Counted from the first letter of the stretch, positions 53,419-62,982 are shown. The stretch is DNA of 64,000 nt from DATLLN01 sp963809205 (GCA_963809205.1 CAWEIS010000025.1:62001-126000); one strand, 5' to 3'. Notes: a model not told the origin generated them from the letters alone. A program made the numbers and translations.

Positions 53419-54297
53419 ATGATGGGCCGCGTGAGCGAGGGGCAGATCGACGTCACCGGCGGCAGCGTCTGGTACCGCACCTACGGCGAGGGCGATGCGA
53501 CGCCGGTGCTGCTGCTCCACGGCGGCCCGGGCGCGGCCAGCGACTACATGCAGCCGCTGGCCGAACGGCTCGGCGAGCACCGCCCGGCGATCGTCTACGA
53601 CCAGCTCGGCTGCGGCCGCTCCGACCATCCCGACGACGACTCGCTGTGGACGGTCGACCGGTCGGTCGCCGAGGTCGACCAGGTGCGGGGAGCGCTCGGC
53701 CTCGACCGCTGCCACCTGCTCGGCCAGTCGTGGGGCGGCTGGCTGGCGATCGACTACATGTGCCGAGCGCCGTCGGGGATCGAGCGGCTGGTGCTGGCCA
53801 GCACCTCGTCGAGCATCCCGCAGTTCATGGCCGACGCCCGCAAGCTGATCGAGGCGATGCCCGAGCCGCACGCGAGCACGCTGATCGAGCTCGGCGACCG
53901 CGGGGAGTACGACAACCCGGACTACCTGGCGGCGGTCGACGTCTTCTACCACCTGCACCTCTGCCGGGCCGACCCGTGGCCGGACGCGCTTGTGCGCAGC
54001 TCCGACCAGATGGAGGGCAACCGCGTCTATCTGGTGATGAACGGGCCGACCGAGTTCGACGTGATCGGGCGGCTGGCGACGTGGGACCGGACGGCCGACC
54101 TGGGCCGGATCGACGTGCCCACGCTGATCACTTGCGGTCGCTACGACGAGATCACGCCCGCCTGCTCGGAGACGATCCACGCCGGCATCCCGGACAGCCG
54201 GGTGGTGGTGTTCGAGGAGAGCGCCCACGTCGCCCACCTCGAGGAGGGCGAGCGCTACGCCGGGGTGGTCGAGGACTTCCTGGCCGCCGGCGGCTAG
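53419..54297 (+). CDS. Proline iminopeptidase-type alpha/beta hydrolase
   Basis: 292 residues. The oxyanion motif is VLLLHGGPGAASDYM, the nucleophile elbow HLLGQSWGGWLAIDY, the Asp in TLITCGRYDEITP and the His in ESAHVAHLEEGERY. This set is typical of proline iminopeptidases and epoxide or lactone hydrolases of the same group. ATG 53419 follows the regulator stop closely, so it may be the regulator's first target. Its stop directly abuts the convergent MarR stop. Confidence 0.85.
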   Translation: MMGRVSEGQIDVTGGSVWYRTYGEGDATPVLLLHGGPGAASDYMQPLAERLGEHRPAIVYDQLGCGRSDHPDDDSLWTVDRSVAEVDQVRGALGLDRCHLLGQSWGGWLAIDYMCRAPSGIERLVLASTSSSIPQFMADARKLIEAMPEPHASTLIELGDRGEYDNPDYLAAVDVFYHLHLCRADPWPDALVRSSDQMEGNRVYLVMNGPTEFDVIGRLATWDRTADLGRIDVPTLITCGRYDEITPACSETIHAGIPDSRVVVFEESAHVAHLEEGERYAGVVEDFLAAGG

Positions 54298-54768
54298 CTA
54301 GCAGCCGTCGTCTGCCGGCTCGCCGCACGATGCGGCGGCGCCGTCTGCGGCCCGGGCGAGCAGCGCGTTCAGCTCGGCCCGCTCGCCCTCGCCGAGCGCG
54401 GCCAGCACCTCGTCGTCCACCGACCGCAGCGCGCGGTCGACCCGATCGAGCGTCCGCCGGCCCTTGGGCGAGAGCTCGATTACGCCGCGCCGGCGGTCGG
54501 CCCGGTCGCGCGTGCGGACGATCAGGCCGGCGTCCTCCAGTTCGTTGAGCAGCCCCACCAGGTTCGACGGATCGACGCCGGCCACGTCGAGCAGCGTCTG
54601 CTGAGCCGCGGCGCCGCCCGCCCGCAGGTGGCTGAGCACCAGCAGGTGGCGGGGCCGGACGCCGACCGGCTCCAGCGCCAGCTCGATCCGCCGCCGCATG
54701 CCGCGGGCGAGCACGGCGATCAGCACGCTCGAACTCTGGGACGCGGTGGTGGGCGACTCGGTGGCCAT
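54298..54768 (-). CDS. MarR-family transcriptional regulator
   Basis: 156 residues. The winged helix is RPRHLLVLSHLRAGGAAAQQ, GVDPSNLVGLLNELEDAGLI and TRDRADRRRGVIELSPKG. The C-terminal end has two Cys (SCGEPADDGC), which might sense oxidants as in OhrR-like proteins. It is divergent from the LUD gene; the gap has dyads that could be its operator. Confidence 0.85.
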   Translation of the reverse strand: MATESPTTASQSSSVLIAVLARGMRRRIELALEPVGVRPRHLLVLSHLRAGGAAAQQTLLDVAGVDPSNLVGLLNELEDAGLIVRTRDRADRRRGVIELSPKGRRTLDRVDRALRSVDDEVLAALGEGERAELNALLARAADGAAASCGEPADDGC

Positions 54769-54794
54769 GCGCCCAGTGTACCGGCGGCGATCGT

Positions 54795-54846
54795 TTGCGT
54801 TCGCAATTACATCTGTGCTAGAAAAACGATTTGTCTACTGACAATC
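54795..54846 (+). promoter_or_regulatory. Probable promoter and dyad upstream of the LUD gene
   Basis: TTGCGT at 54795-54800 and an extended -10 TGCTAGAAA (hexamer 54819-54824) are 18 bases apart in an AT-rich gap. Just downstream, GATTTGTC and GACAATC (54828-54846) make an imperfect dyad that overlaps the likely transcription start, a suitable MarR site. Confidence 0.4.
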
Positions 54847-54868
54847 ATCTGCGGAGGAGCAACGACCG

Positions 54869-55510
54869 ATGAGCATCACGATCCCCGACCCCGGCCCGGC
54901 CAACGTCGAGTTCGAGCAGCCGGCGGATTCCGAACGACTTGCGCACGCGGCGGAGGCGATGTCCGCGCGCGGCTTCCTCCCGCAGATCGCCGACAGCGGT
55001 GACCACGCCCGCGAGCTCGTGTTCGAGCTGATCCCCGAGGGGGCCGAGGTGCACAGCGCACTGTCGGAGACGCTGAGCGAGCTGGGCATCAGCCAGATCA
55101 TCGAAGAATCCGGGCGGTACGACTCGGTGCGGGCGCGGCTGAACCAGCTCGACCGGGAGACGCAGGGTCGGGAGATGCGCAAGCTCGGGGCGGCTCCCGA
55201 CCACATCGTCGGCAGCGCCCACGCGATCACGGACGACGGCATCATCCTGATCGGCTCGGGCACGGGCAGCCAGCTCGGCGCCTACGCCTACGCCGCCGGC
55301 AACGTCGTCCTCGTGGTGGGCCATCAGAAGCTCGTCCGCGATCTCATCGAGGCGCGCCGCCGGCTGGTCGAGTACTCGCTGCCGAGGGAGTTCGTCCGCA
55401 TGCAGGGGTTCGGTTACCCGGGCAGCCTGATCGGCAAGACGGCGACGCTGGAGGCCGACTTCGGCGGGCGGATCAACGTCATCCTCGTTCCGGAGACGCT
55501 CGGCTTCTAG
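54869..55510 (+). CDS. LUD-domain protein (YkgG/LutC-like)
   Basis: 213 residues with GGAGGAG 9 bases before ATG 54869. Family blocks are PEGAEVHSALSETLSELGI, DHIVGSAHAITDDGIILIGSGTG and VVLVVGHQKLVRDLIEA. LUD proteins are linked to lactate oxidation or have unknown roles when alone, as here. It is adjacent to the DDAH-like gene and under probable MarR control. Confidence 0.8.
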   Translation: MSITIPDPGPANVEFEQPADSERLAHAAEAMSARGFLPQIADSGDHARELVFELIPEGAEVHSALSETLSELGISQIIEESGRYDSVRARLNQLDRETQGREMRKLGAAPDHIVGSAHAITDDGIILIGSGTGSQLGAYAYAAGNVVLVVGHQKLVRDLIEARRRLVEYSLPREFVRMQGFGYPGSLIGKTATLEADFGGRINVILVPETLGF

Positions 55511-55522
55511 TACGGTTGGGGG

Positions 55523-56464
55523 GTGAGCGACGCGACTGCGATCGGGACACCGCTGCGCGCCCGCCGGGAGCAGGGCGGCACGGCGGTGCTCGAGGACTGG
55601 GGAATCAACTCGGAGTACGGCGTACTGCGCGACGTGCTGCTCGGCTCGCCGGACGCGTTTCGCTGGCTGGGCGAGGAGAACGCGCAGTACAGCGCGTTGG
55701 TGCGGGACACCCTGCGGCGCGGCTATCGATTCGACCGTGATCTGGCGCTCCGCCAGCACGCCGAAATGGTGGACGCCTACCGCCAGGCGGGCGTCGCCGT
55801 GCACCTGCTCAACGCCTCCGGGGAGCAGCCCTACGGCGTCTACGCACGCGACTCGAACTTCATGACGCCGTTCGGCGCCGTGGTCACCCAGCTGGCGAAC
55901 CCGCGGCGGCGCGGCGAGTACGCGAACGTGCTGCGGTTCTACCTGTCGCACGACATCACGGTCTACGACTTGGTCTCGGCCGGCAACTTCGAGGGCGGCG
56001 ATTTCAACATGATCGCCCCCGGGTGCGTGCTGATCGGCTACACCGGGCTGCGCGGCGAGGAGGTCGCGGCGCGGCAGGTCGGCGGGTGGATGGAGGCCGA
56101 GGGGATCGAGGTGCGCTACGCGCCGATTGACGAGTACTACGTCCACATCGACCTGATGGTCTGCATGCTCGCCGAGAAGCTGGCCGCCGTCTGCCTCGAC
56201 ACGACCGACCCGGAGATCGTCACCTGGATCGAGTCGAAGGGCATCGAGCTCGTGCCGGCGAGCTTCCGCGAGACGATGGGCCTGGGCTGCAACGTGGTCG
56301 CGCTGGGCGACGACCGCGTCCTGTCTTCGACCGCGGCGCCGGAGCTGAACGCCCGGCTGCGGACGCTGGGCTTCGAGGTCTACGACCCCGACATGAGCCA
56401 GTTCCAGCTGGCGGGCGGCGGGGTGCACTGTATGTGCCAGCCGCTGCGCCGCGACCCGGGCTGA
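55523..56464 (+). CDS. Amidinotransferase/dimethylarginine dimethylaminohydrolase-family enzyme
   Basis: 313 residues from GTG 55523. The family motifs are present: YARDSNFMTPFGAVVTQLAN, the acidic AGNFEGGDFNMI, the catalytic His in YYVHIDLMVCML and the Cys nucleophile in GGGVHCMCQPLRR near the C-terminus. Such enzymes hydrolyse or transfer amidino groups of arginine derivatives. With the M24 creatinase-like enzyme next door, guanidino-compound breakdown is possible. Confidence 0.8.
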   Translation: MSDATAIGTPLRARREQGGTAVLEDWGINSEYGVLRDVLLGSPDAFRWLGEENAQYSALVRDTLRRGYRFDRDLALRQHAEMVDAYRQAGVAVHLLNASGEQPYGVYARDSNFMTPFGAVVTQLANPRRRGEYANVLRFYLSHDITVYDLVSAGNFEGGDFNMIAPGCVLIGYTGLRGEEVAARQVGGWMEAEGIEVRYAPIDEYYVHIDLMVCMLAEKLAAVCLDTTDPEIVTWIESKGIELVPASFRETMGLGCNVVALGDDRVLSSTAAPELNARLRTLGFEVYDPDMSQFQLAGGGVHCMCQPLRRDPG

Positions 56465-56467
56465 TGA

Positions 56468-56532
56468 AACAAAGGGGTCTGACCCCGTTGTTACATCGAG
56501 CGTGCAACAAAGGGGTGTGACCCCGTTGTTGC
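56468..56532. repeat. Two tandem GGGGTSTGACCCC palindromes
   Basis: Copy 1 at 56468-56492 has the core GGGGTCTGACCCC with AACAAA and GTTGTT arms. Copy 2 at 56504-56532 has GGGGTGTGACCCC with longer arms. The cores are palindromes, REP-like, and could fold as stable hairpins. They lie between the DDAH-like and M24 genes. Confidence 0.7.
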
Positions 56533-56555
56533 GCGGTCTGGTTGAATCTCGCGTC

Positions 56556-57773
56556 GTGAGCGATCGACCGCAGGTGCAGCCCGTGTCGAGCCTGCGGGTG
56601 CCGAACACGTCCGACATCGACATGGCGGCGCTACGGGCCGAGCGCCTGGCCCGCCTCCAGCAGTCGATGCGCGACCGCGAGGTGCCCGCCTGTCTGTTCT
56701 TCCACCCGGCGAACATCCGCTACGCGACGGGCACCAGCGTGATGGACGTGTGGGCGTCCCAGACGTTCGCCCGCCACTGCCTGGTACCGGCCGAGGGCGA
56801 CCCGGTGCTGTTCGAGTGCCACACGTCGCTGGACGTGTCGCGGCGCCACCTGAACGACGTGCGCCCGGCGGTCACCTGGCAGTTCATGCCCGACCGCGCG
56901 CCGGAGGTCACCCGCGCCTGGGCGGCCGACCTGATGTCGCTGCTCCGCGAGCTGGGCGCCGGTGACGGCCCGCTGGGGCTCGACCGGCTCGACACGTTCG
57001 GCTTCCTCGCGCTGCGCGACCTCGTCCCGCTGGTCGACTCGAGCGGGATCACGACGGCCGCCCGCGACATCAAGACTCCGCAGGAGATCGAGCTGCTCAA
57101 GATCAACGGCGCGATCGGCGACGCGATCATGCGCGACTTCGAGGACGCGATCCGTCCCGGCATCCGCGAGTACGAGCTGCTGGCGACGCTCGCCGACTCC
57201 CTGATCCGGCAGCAGGGCGAGTACCTGTTCACCCGGCTCGTCTCCTCGGGGCGCAACACGAACCCGTGGGGCAGCGAGGCCCGCGACAAGATCGTGATGC
57301 CGGGCGATCTGGTGGCCGTCGACACCGACGCGTACGGCTACGAGGGCTACATGATCGATATCTCGCGCACGTTCCTGTGCGGCGACCGGCCGTCCGCCGG
57401 GCAGGTCGAGCTGTACAAGGTCGCGCACGGGGTGATGGTGGGAATGCGCGAAGTGCTGCGCCCGGGGATGTCGTACGACGAGTTCGCCCGTGCCGTGCCG
57501 GCGCTGCCCGCGCGCTTCCAGCCGCAGCAGTACGAGTGCATGGTGCACGGCGCCGGGCTGGAGGACGAGAGCCCCACGATCTACTACCCGGGCCAGGCGC
57601 CCAACCCGACCGACGTCCACATCGTCCCGGGGATGGCGCTGTGCTTCGAGGTGTACATCGGCGAGGTCGGCGGCGAGTATGGGGTCAAGCTCGAGGACCA
57701 GGTGCTGATCACCGAGCGCGGCGCCGAGCCGCTCTGCACGTACCCCTACGATCCGACGCTGCTCGGGCTGTAG
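56556..57773 (+). CDS. M24-family metallopeptidase-like enzyme (Xaa-Pro peptidase/creatinase/DddP-like)
   Basis: 405 residues from GTG 56556; ATG 56622 (MAALRAERLAR) is an alternative start. Metal ligands are Asp-Thr-Asp in LVAVDTDAYGYEGYMIDISR, the second Asp in the same stretch, His in ECMVHGAGLED, Glu in ALCFEVYIGEVGG and Glu in VKLEDQVL. The DTDAYGYEGYMIDISRTF region is closer to creatinase, ectoine hydrolase and DddP-type lyases than to true aminopeptidases. Substrate is open. Confidence 0.8.
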   Translation: MSDRPQVQPVSSLRVPNTSDIDMAALRAERLARLQQSMRDREVPACLFFHPANIRYATGTSVMDVWASQTFARHCLVPAEGDPVLFECHTSLDVSRRHLNDVRPAVTWQFMPDRAPEVTRAWAADLMSLLRELGAGDGPLGLDRLDTFGFLALRDLVPLVDSSGITTAARDIKTPQEIELLKINGAIGDAIMRDFEDAIRPGIREYELLATLADSLIRQQGEYLFTRLVSSGRNTNPWGSEARDKIVMPGDLVAVDTDAYGYEGYMIDISRTFLCGDRPSAGQVELYKVAHGVMVGMREVLRPGMSYDEFARAVPALPARFQPQQYECMVHGAGLEDESPTIYYPGQAPNPTDVHIVPGMALCFEVYIGEVGGEYGVKLEDQVLITERGAEPLCTYPYDPTLLGL

Positions 57774-57784
57774 CATCCCCCGCC

Positions 57785-59812
57785 GTGCCGCCGACCGTCG
57801 TCACCGACTTCCCGCGCCGCGTGCGCACCATCGAGCAGACGTGGATCACGCTGCGCGACGGCACCCGCCTCTCGGCCCGCATCTGGCTGCCCGAGGACGC
57901 GGAACAGGATCCCGTCCCGGCGATCTTCGAGCTCCTGCCGTACCGCCTGAACGACGGCACGGCCCCCCGCGACTCCCGCCACTTCCCGTACCTGGCCGGC
58001 CACGGGTACGCCTGCGTCCGCGTTGACCAGCGAGGCACCGGCGAGTCCGATGGGCTGATGCTGGACGAGTACCTGCCGCAGGAGCAGGCCGACGGCTGCG
58101 AGGTGATCGAGTGGATCGCAGCCCAGCCGTGGTGCACCGGCGCGGTGGGCATGGTCGGCATCTCGTGGAGCGGATTCAACAGCCTGCAGATCGCGGCGCA
58201 CCGGCCGCCGGCGCTGAAGGCGATCGTCACGCTCTGTTCGACCGACGACCGCTACGCCGACGACGTGCACTACGACGGCGGCTGCGTCTCGTCCGACATG
58301 GCGCAGTGGGCCGCCTCGATGTTCATGTGGAACGCGCGGCCGCCCGACCCGGCGATCGTCGGCGAGCGCTGGCGCGACATGTGGATCGAGCGGATGGAGG
58401 GCGCGCCGTCGTTCATCGAGCCGTGGATGACCCACCAGCGCCGCGACGACTACTGGAAGCAGGGGTCGGTGTGCGAAGATTTCTCGCGGATCGAGGCGGC
58501 GGTCTACGCGGTGGGCGGCTGGGCCGACGGCTACACCAACGCCATCCCGCGGATGCTGGAGGGGCTGCCCGGACCCCGCAAGGGCCTGATCGGGCCGTGG
58601 GCGCACGCCTGGCCGCAGGCCGGCCCGCCGGAGCCGGCGATCGGCTTTCTGCAGGAGGTGATCCGCTGGTTCGATCACTGGCTGAAGGGCGAGCAGAACG
58701 GGATCATGGACGAGCCGATGCTGCGGGCGTGGATCCAGGAGCCGCTGCCTCCGCGCAGCTGCTACACCGAGATCCCGGGCCGCTGGATCGCCGAGCGCTC
58801 GTGGCCGCCGGCGGGCACGTCCGAGCGGGTGCTGCACCTGACCGCCGGCGGCGGCCTCGCGGATCAGCCCGGCCCCGAACGGCCGATCGACTTCAGCGGC
58901 CTCCAGGTCGCCGGCCTCGACGCCGGCTCGTGGTGCCCGTACGGCGAGGTCGCGGACTGGCCGGGCGACCAGCGCGCCATGGACGGCATGTCCCAGTGCT
59001 TCGAGTCGGCGCAGCTCGACCAGGACATTGAGATCCTCGGCTTCACCGACGTGCACCTGGAGCTCGTGTCCGACCGGCCCGACGCCCTGATCTCGGTGCG
59101 GCTGTGCGAGGTCACGCCGGACGGCGCCTCGACGCTCGTCACCCGCGCCCAGCTGAACCTGACGCACCGCGACAGCGACGAGCACCCGACGCCGCTGACG
59201 CCGGGCGAGCGCTTCCGGGCGACCGTCCGGCTGGACGCCTGCGGCCACCGCTTCGCCGCGGGCAACCGCCTGCGGATCGGGCTGTCCCCCACCTACTTCC
59301 CCTGGGCATGGCCGTCACCCGAGCCGGTGACGCTGGGCGTGATCGCCGGCGCCAGCCGGGCGGTACTGCCGGTCCGCGCGCGACAGCCCGAGGACGAGAC
59401 GCTGCCCGAGTTCGGCCCGCCGGAGGAGTCCCAGCGGCTGGAGATGGTCGAGCTGAAGCCGGGCGCCGCCGGCCGGTCGATCCGCAACGACCTGTCGACG
59501 GGCCGGGTCGAGCTGGTCTACGACTGGGACGTCGGCGGCCTGTGGCGGATGCCGTCCAACGGCCTGGAGTTCGAGGACGTGAACACGACGACGTTCTCGA
59601 TCTCGGAGGGCGACCCGCTGTCGGCGCGGGTGGTGTGCCGGGTCGACGGGTCGTTCGGCCGCGGCGACTGGCGGACGAGCGCACGCACGCTGACGGAGAT
59701 GACCGCCGACGCCGACGCGTTCCACATCACGTGCCGGCTGGAGGCGTTCGAGGGCGACGATCTCGCCTTCGAGCGGACGTGGACGTACGACATCCCGCGC
59801 GATCTGGTCTGA
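57785..59812 (+). CDS. CocE/NonD-family alpha/beta hydrolase, long form
   Basis: 675 residues from GTG 57785. The nucleophile is in GMVGISWSGFNSLQIAAHRP, the Asp in VGGWADGYTN and the His in LIGPWAHAWPQAGP. The C-terminal jelly-roll domain is extended by about 120 residues beyond the 39138 paralogue (VELVYDWDVGGLWRMPSNGL and onwards). It probably hydrolyses an ester or peptide bond. The frame is intact. Confidence 0.85.
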   Translation: MPPTVVTDFPRRVRTIEQTWITLRDGTRLSARIWLPEDAEQDPVPAIFELLPYRLNDGTAPRDSRHFPYLAGHGYACVRVDQRGTGESDGLMLDEYLPQEQADGCEVIEWIAAQPWCTGAVGMVGISWSGFNSLQIAAHRPPALKAIVTLCSTDDRYADDVHYDGGCVSSDMAQWAASMFMWNARPPDPAIVGERWRDMWIERMEGAPSFIEPWMTHQRRDDYWKQGSVCEDFSRIEAAVYAVGGWADGYTNAIPRMLEGLPGPRKGLIGPWAHAWPQAGPPEPAIGFLQEVIRWFDHWLKGEQNGIMDEPMLRAWIQEPLPPRSCYTEIPGRWIAERSWPPAGTSERVLHLTAGGGLADQPGPERPIDFSGLQVAGLDAGSWCPYGEVADWPGDQRAMDGMSQCFESAQLDQDIEILGFTDVHLELVSDRPDALISVRLCEVTPDGASTLVTRAQLNLTHRDSDEHPTPLTPGERFRATVRLDACGHRFAAGNRLRIGLSPTYFPWAWPSPEPVTLGVIAGASRAVLPVRARQPEDETLPEFGPPEESQRLEMVELKPGAAGRSIRNDLSTGRVELVYDWDVGGLWRMPSNGLEFEDVNTTTFSISEGDPLSARVVCRVDGSFGRGDWRTSARTLTEMTADADAFHITCRLEAFEGDDLAFERTWTYDIPRDLV

Positions 59813-59829
59813 GGCTAGAGTCCGCGGCT

Positions 59830-60105
59830 ATGTGCAGATCCATTCGCCCACTTCACAACTACGAGCCCGCGAGCACCCACGAGGACGTCGAGGCGGCAGC
59901 GCTGCAGTTCGTCCGCAAGATCAGCGGCATGACCAAGCCGGCGAAGGTCAACGAGGAGGCGTTCGACCGCGCGGTCGCCGCCGTCACGGAGGCCAGCGCG
60001 CGGCTGCTCGACGAGCTGGTCGCCACCGCCCCGCCGCGTGACCGGGCCCGCGAGATCGAGCGCGCCCGCGAGCGCGCCGCCAAGCGCTTCCCCGTCTCGG
60101 CTTGA
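59830..60105 (+). CDS. DUF2277 protein
   Basis: 91 residues beginning MCRSIRPLHNYEPASTHEDV, with AALQFVRKISGMTKPAKVNE; this N-terminus is diagnostic of DUF2277. The protein is small, helical and of unknown function. Its TGA overlaps the TTG of the next gene, which suggests coupling with the metallo-hydrolase. Confidence 0.9.
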   Translation: MCRSIRPLHNYEPASTHEDVEAAALQFVRKISGMTKPAKVNEEAFDRAVAAVTEASARLLDELVATAPPRDRAREIERARERAAKRFPVSA

Positions 60106-60938
60106 GCGCCGCTCGGTTCGAGACGCTCTCGCCGCACGTCGACCGGTTCACGCCGGACGACCGCAGCGATCGCCCGGCCCTGGGGGCGATCCACGGGGAT
60201 CGCGCGACCCTGCTGGTCGAGGGCGGCGCCTCGGTCGCGCATCTGCGCTCGTTCGTGGACGAGCTCGACGCGCGCGGCCGCCCGCCTGTCGAAGCGATCG
60301 TGCTGACGCACTGGCACTGGGACCACAGCTTCGGCTCCGCCGCCGTCGACGTGCCGGTGTACGCGCATCCCGACAGCCGCGCCGAGCTGGCCGTCCAGGC
60401 CGGGTACGACTGGTCGGACGCCGCGCTCGACGCGCGCGTCCGGCAGGGCCTCGAGCTGCAATTCTGCGCCGACATGATCCGGGTCGAGCTGCCCGACCGC
60501 AGCGACCTGCGGATCGTGGTGCCATCCGAGGCGGTCGAGAGCTTGCACACGATCGACCTGGGCGGCGCGACGGTGATCGCCAAGCACGTCGGCGGCGACC
60601 ACGCGCCGGACTCGCTCGCCGTGTACGCCGTCGAGGATCGGGTGCTCTTCCTGGGCGACTGCCTGTACCAGAAGCTGCATGCGCCGGCGGAGCAGCTGAC
60701 GATCGCCGGCGTGCGCAACCTGCTGGATGCGCTCGCCGAGTTCGACGTCGCCGTCGCGGTCGAGGGACATGACGACGACGTGGCCGACGCCGCCGGCTAC
60801 GCGGCGCGGATCACGGAGCTCCGTCGCGCGGCGGACATGGTCGAGCGGCGCGGTGCGGACGCCCTCGAGGACGCCGGCGACGACGAGGGCCTCGCGGAGC
60901 TGGTCGCGTTCCTGCTGGTCGGCGAAGCCGCTGCTTAG
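60102..60938 (+). CDS. Metallo-beta-lactamase-fold hydrolase, TTG start
   Basis: 278 residues. The metal motif HxHxDH appears as LTHWHWDHSFGSAA near residue 70, with further ligands in HVGGDHAPDS, VLFLGDCLYQKL and EGHDDDV. TTG 60102 overlaps the DUF2277 stop (TTGA). The family covers lactonases, glyoxalase II and phosphodiesterases; the substrate is undetermined. Confidence 0.85.
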   Translation: MSAARFETLSPHVDRFTPDDRSDRPALGAIHGDRATLLVEGGASVAHLRSFVDELDARGRPPVEAIVLTHWHWDHSFGSAAVDVPVYAHPDSRAELAVQAGYDWSDAALDARVRQGLELQFCADMIRVELPDRSDLRIVVPSEAVESLHTIDLGGATVIAKHVGGDHAPDSLAVYAVEDRVLFLGDCLYQKLHAPAEQLTIAGVRNLLDALAEFDVAVAVEGHDDDVADAAGYAARITELRRAADMVERRGADALEDAGDDEGLAELVAFLLVGEAAA

Positions 60939-60944
60939 CGGGAA

Positions 60945-61841
60945 CTAGCCGGCGAGCGAGCCGTCGGGGGCGGCCAGCCCGAGCTTCGCGCCCTCGGCGA
61001 TCAGCGTCGCTTCATCGACCGCGCCTGCCACGGCCGTCGGCTTGGTGACCGACAGCCCCGCGTAGATCACGGCCCAGCGCAGGCGATCCTCGGCCGAGGC
61101 GCCGCGCAGGTCGCTCCAGATGTAGGCGGCAACCAGCAGGTCGCCCGCTCCCGTGGCGTCGATCGCGGGACCGGCGTCGTGAGCTGCCACATCGACCCTG
61201 ACATCGCCCGACACCGAGAAGGCGCCGCGCGCCCCGAGCGTGACGACGACGGTCTGCACCTGCTCTGCGAGCCTGGCCGCCGCGTCGTCCGTGGTGCTCG
61301 CGCCGGTCAGCTGCAGCGCCTCGTTGTCGCTGACGAACAGCGTTCGCACGCCTGACAGCTGGGCCGGTGGACGGCCCGCGAACGCCCGCGCGTCGTCGTC
61401 ACCGCAAGTGATGTACCCGGCGGCTCCCTCAGGCACGACGTAGAGCAGGTCGAGGTTCGCTGCGACCGCGCGCGGCGCCAGCGCCGCGACGTCGGCGGTG
61501 CTCGCCCGCACGCCGGGATCGACGGTGACCATCGCCCGGTCGGCGTTGAGCGGCATGACAACGGTGGTCGGCGTCCGCGGGGCGCGGCGTTCGACGAATG
61601 AGACGCCGTCCTCGCGCAGCACCTCCATCACCAGCTCGCCCGCGACGTCGTTGCCCAGCGGGGCGGCGAGGGCGGTGGACAGGCCCAGCCGCGCGGCGGC
61701 CGCCGCCGTGATCGCGCCGCCGCCCGGGGAGCGGAGCAGATCGGAGGCGAACCGCTCCTCGCCCAGCGCAGGCAGGGACTCCAGTCCGGTGAACGTGAGA
61801 TCGAGGAACGAAGGTGTCGCGACGGCCAGATCGAAGCTCAT
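60945..61841 (-). CDS. PfkB-family sugar kinase
   Basis: 298 residues from ATG 61841. The first PfkB signature GGGAITAAAAARLGLSTALA and the ATP/catalytic motif PAIDATGAGDLLVAAYIW with the base Asp are present. The rest follows the ribokinase fold. It is downstream of the Gfo/Idh/MocA and ABC ATPase genes on the same strand, so a sugar-uptake cluster is likely to extend beyond the window. Confidence 0.85.
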   Translation of the reverse strand: MSFDLAVATPSFLDLTFTGLESLPALGEERFASDLLRSPGGGAITAAAAARLGLSTALAAPLGNDVAGELVMEVLREDGVSFVERRAPRTPTTVVMPLNADRAMVTVDPGVRASTADVAALAPRAVAANLDLLYVVPEGAAGYITCGDDDARAFAGRPPAQLSGVRTLFVSDNEALQLTGASTTDDAAARLAEQVQTVVVTLGARGAFSVSGDVRVDVAAHDAGPAIDATGAGDLLVAAYIWSDLRGASAEDRLRWAVIYAGLSVTKPTAVAGAVDEATLIAEGAKLGLAAPDGSLAG

Positions 61842-61876
61842 GGTGCGACGAGGATAGCGAGGCCTGCGAAGTGCTG

Positions 61877-62982
61877 CTACGGCCAGAGCGTGCGCGGGTC
61901 GTGGACGCGCCGCTCGTCCGCCTCGGTCTCCGGCAGCACCGTGTAGTCGTACGGGGGGAACTCGCTCTCGATGTCGATCGCCCGACCCTCGGCCGCCGAC
62001 AGCTTCGCCGCCAGTGAGACCTCGAGGACGTGATAGGCGTGCTCGGGCACCGTCAGCGGCGGCGATCCGCGCTCGGCGCATTCCACCAGGTGGCGCAGCC
62101 CGTCGGTCCACGGCCACGTCGGATCGGTCTCCGGCACGACCTCCCAGACGGCCCGGTCGTTGCGCCACTGCTCGAGCCCCTCCGGCGCCCAGTCGTCGCC
62201 CATCATCTGCAGCACGCCGTCGGTGCCGTACAGCTCGATGGCCGGCGAGCGGTACTTCTGCATCGTGAATCCGGTGGTCACCGAGCCGAACCGGGCGCCG
62301 CCGAAGTCCATCAGGATGTGCGCGTTGTCGTCGCTCTGCACGGCAACGGTCTCGCCGTCGATCTCGCGCTCGGGGATCGCGGTGCCGACCAGCGCCGTCA
62401 CGCGCCGGCAGCTCCCGAAGACCCCGCACAGGCTGGTCAGGTTGTAGATGCCGAGGTCGAAGATCGACCCGCCGCCCGGCTTGTAGTACCACTCCGACCA
62501 CCACGGCCCGGCCCAGCCATAGCGTGCTCGCGCCAGCACCAGCCGGCCGATGTCGCCCTCGCGGACGCGGCGGTGCATCTCGCGATAGGTCGGCGATAGC
62601 GCCACGTGCGGCGCGCAGATCAGGATCCCCGACGACTCACGGTTCGCCTCGACCAGGGCGCGGGCGTCATCGAGCTCGGTCGCCATCGGCTTCTCGACCA
62701 GCACGTGCTTGCCGGCACGCAGCGCCTCCAGCGCCAGCCTGCCGTGGTCGAGCATGCTGGTCAGGACGAGCACCACGTCCAGGTCGTCGCGGGCGATCAG
62801 CTCCTCGGGGCCGGCCATCGAGACGTCGACACCGGTGCGCCGGCCCACCGCCGCACGCTTGCCGGGGTCGATGTCGTAGGCCGCGACAAGCTCGGCCCGT
62901 CCCTCGGCGGCCAGCCGTTCGATCAGCGTTCGGTACGGGGTGAGGAACACGCTGCCCAGCCCCAGCACACCGATCCGCAGGC

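Noticed and set aside
50322..53480. Open frame of about 1050 codons on the minus strand opposite the BTAD regulator
   Set aside because: It is a shadow of the high-GC coding strand: Arg/Pro/Ala-rich, no domains, while the plus strand has a complete BTAD-AAA protein.
54291..54300. CTAGCTAG palindrome as a regulatory site
   Set aside because: It is made of the two abutting stop codons of convergent genes and is explained by them.
56502..56555. Earlier start for the M24 gene inside the GGGGTGTGACCCC repeat
   Set aside because: The residues would come from repeat DNA and do not resemble the family N-terminus; GTG 56556 or ATG 56622 is more likely.
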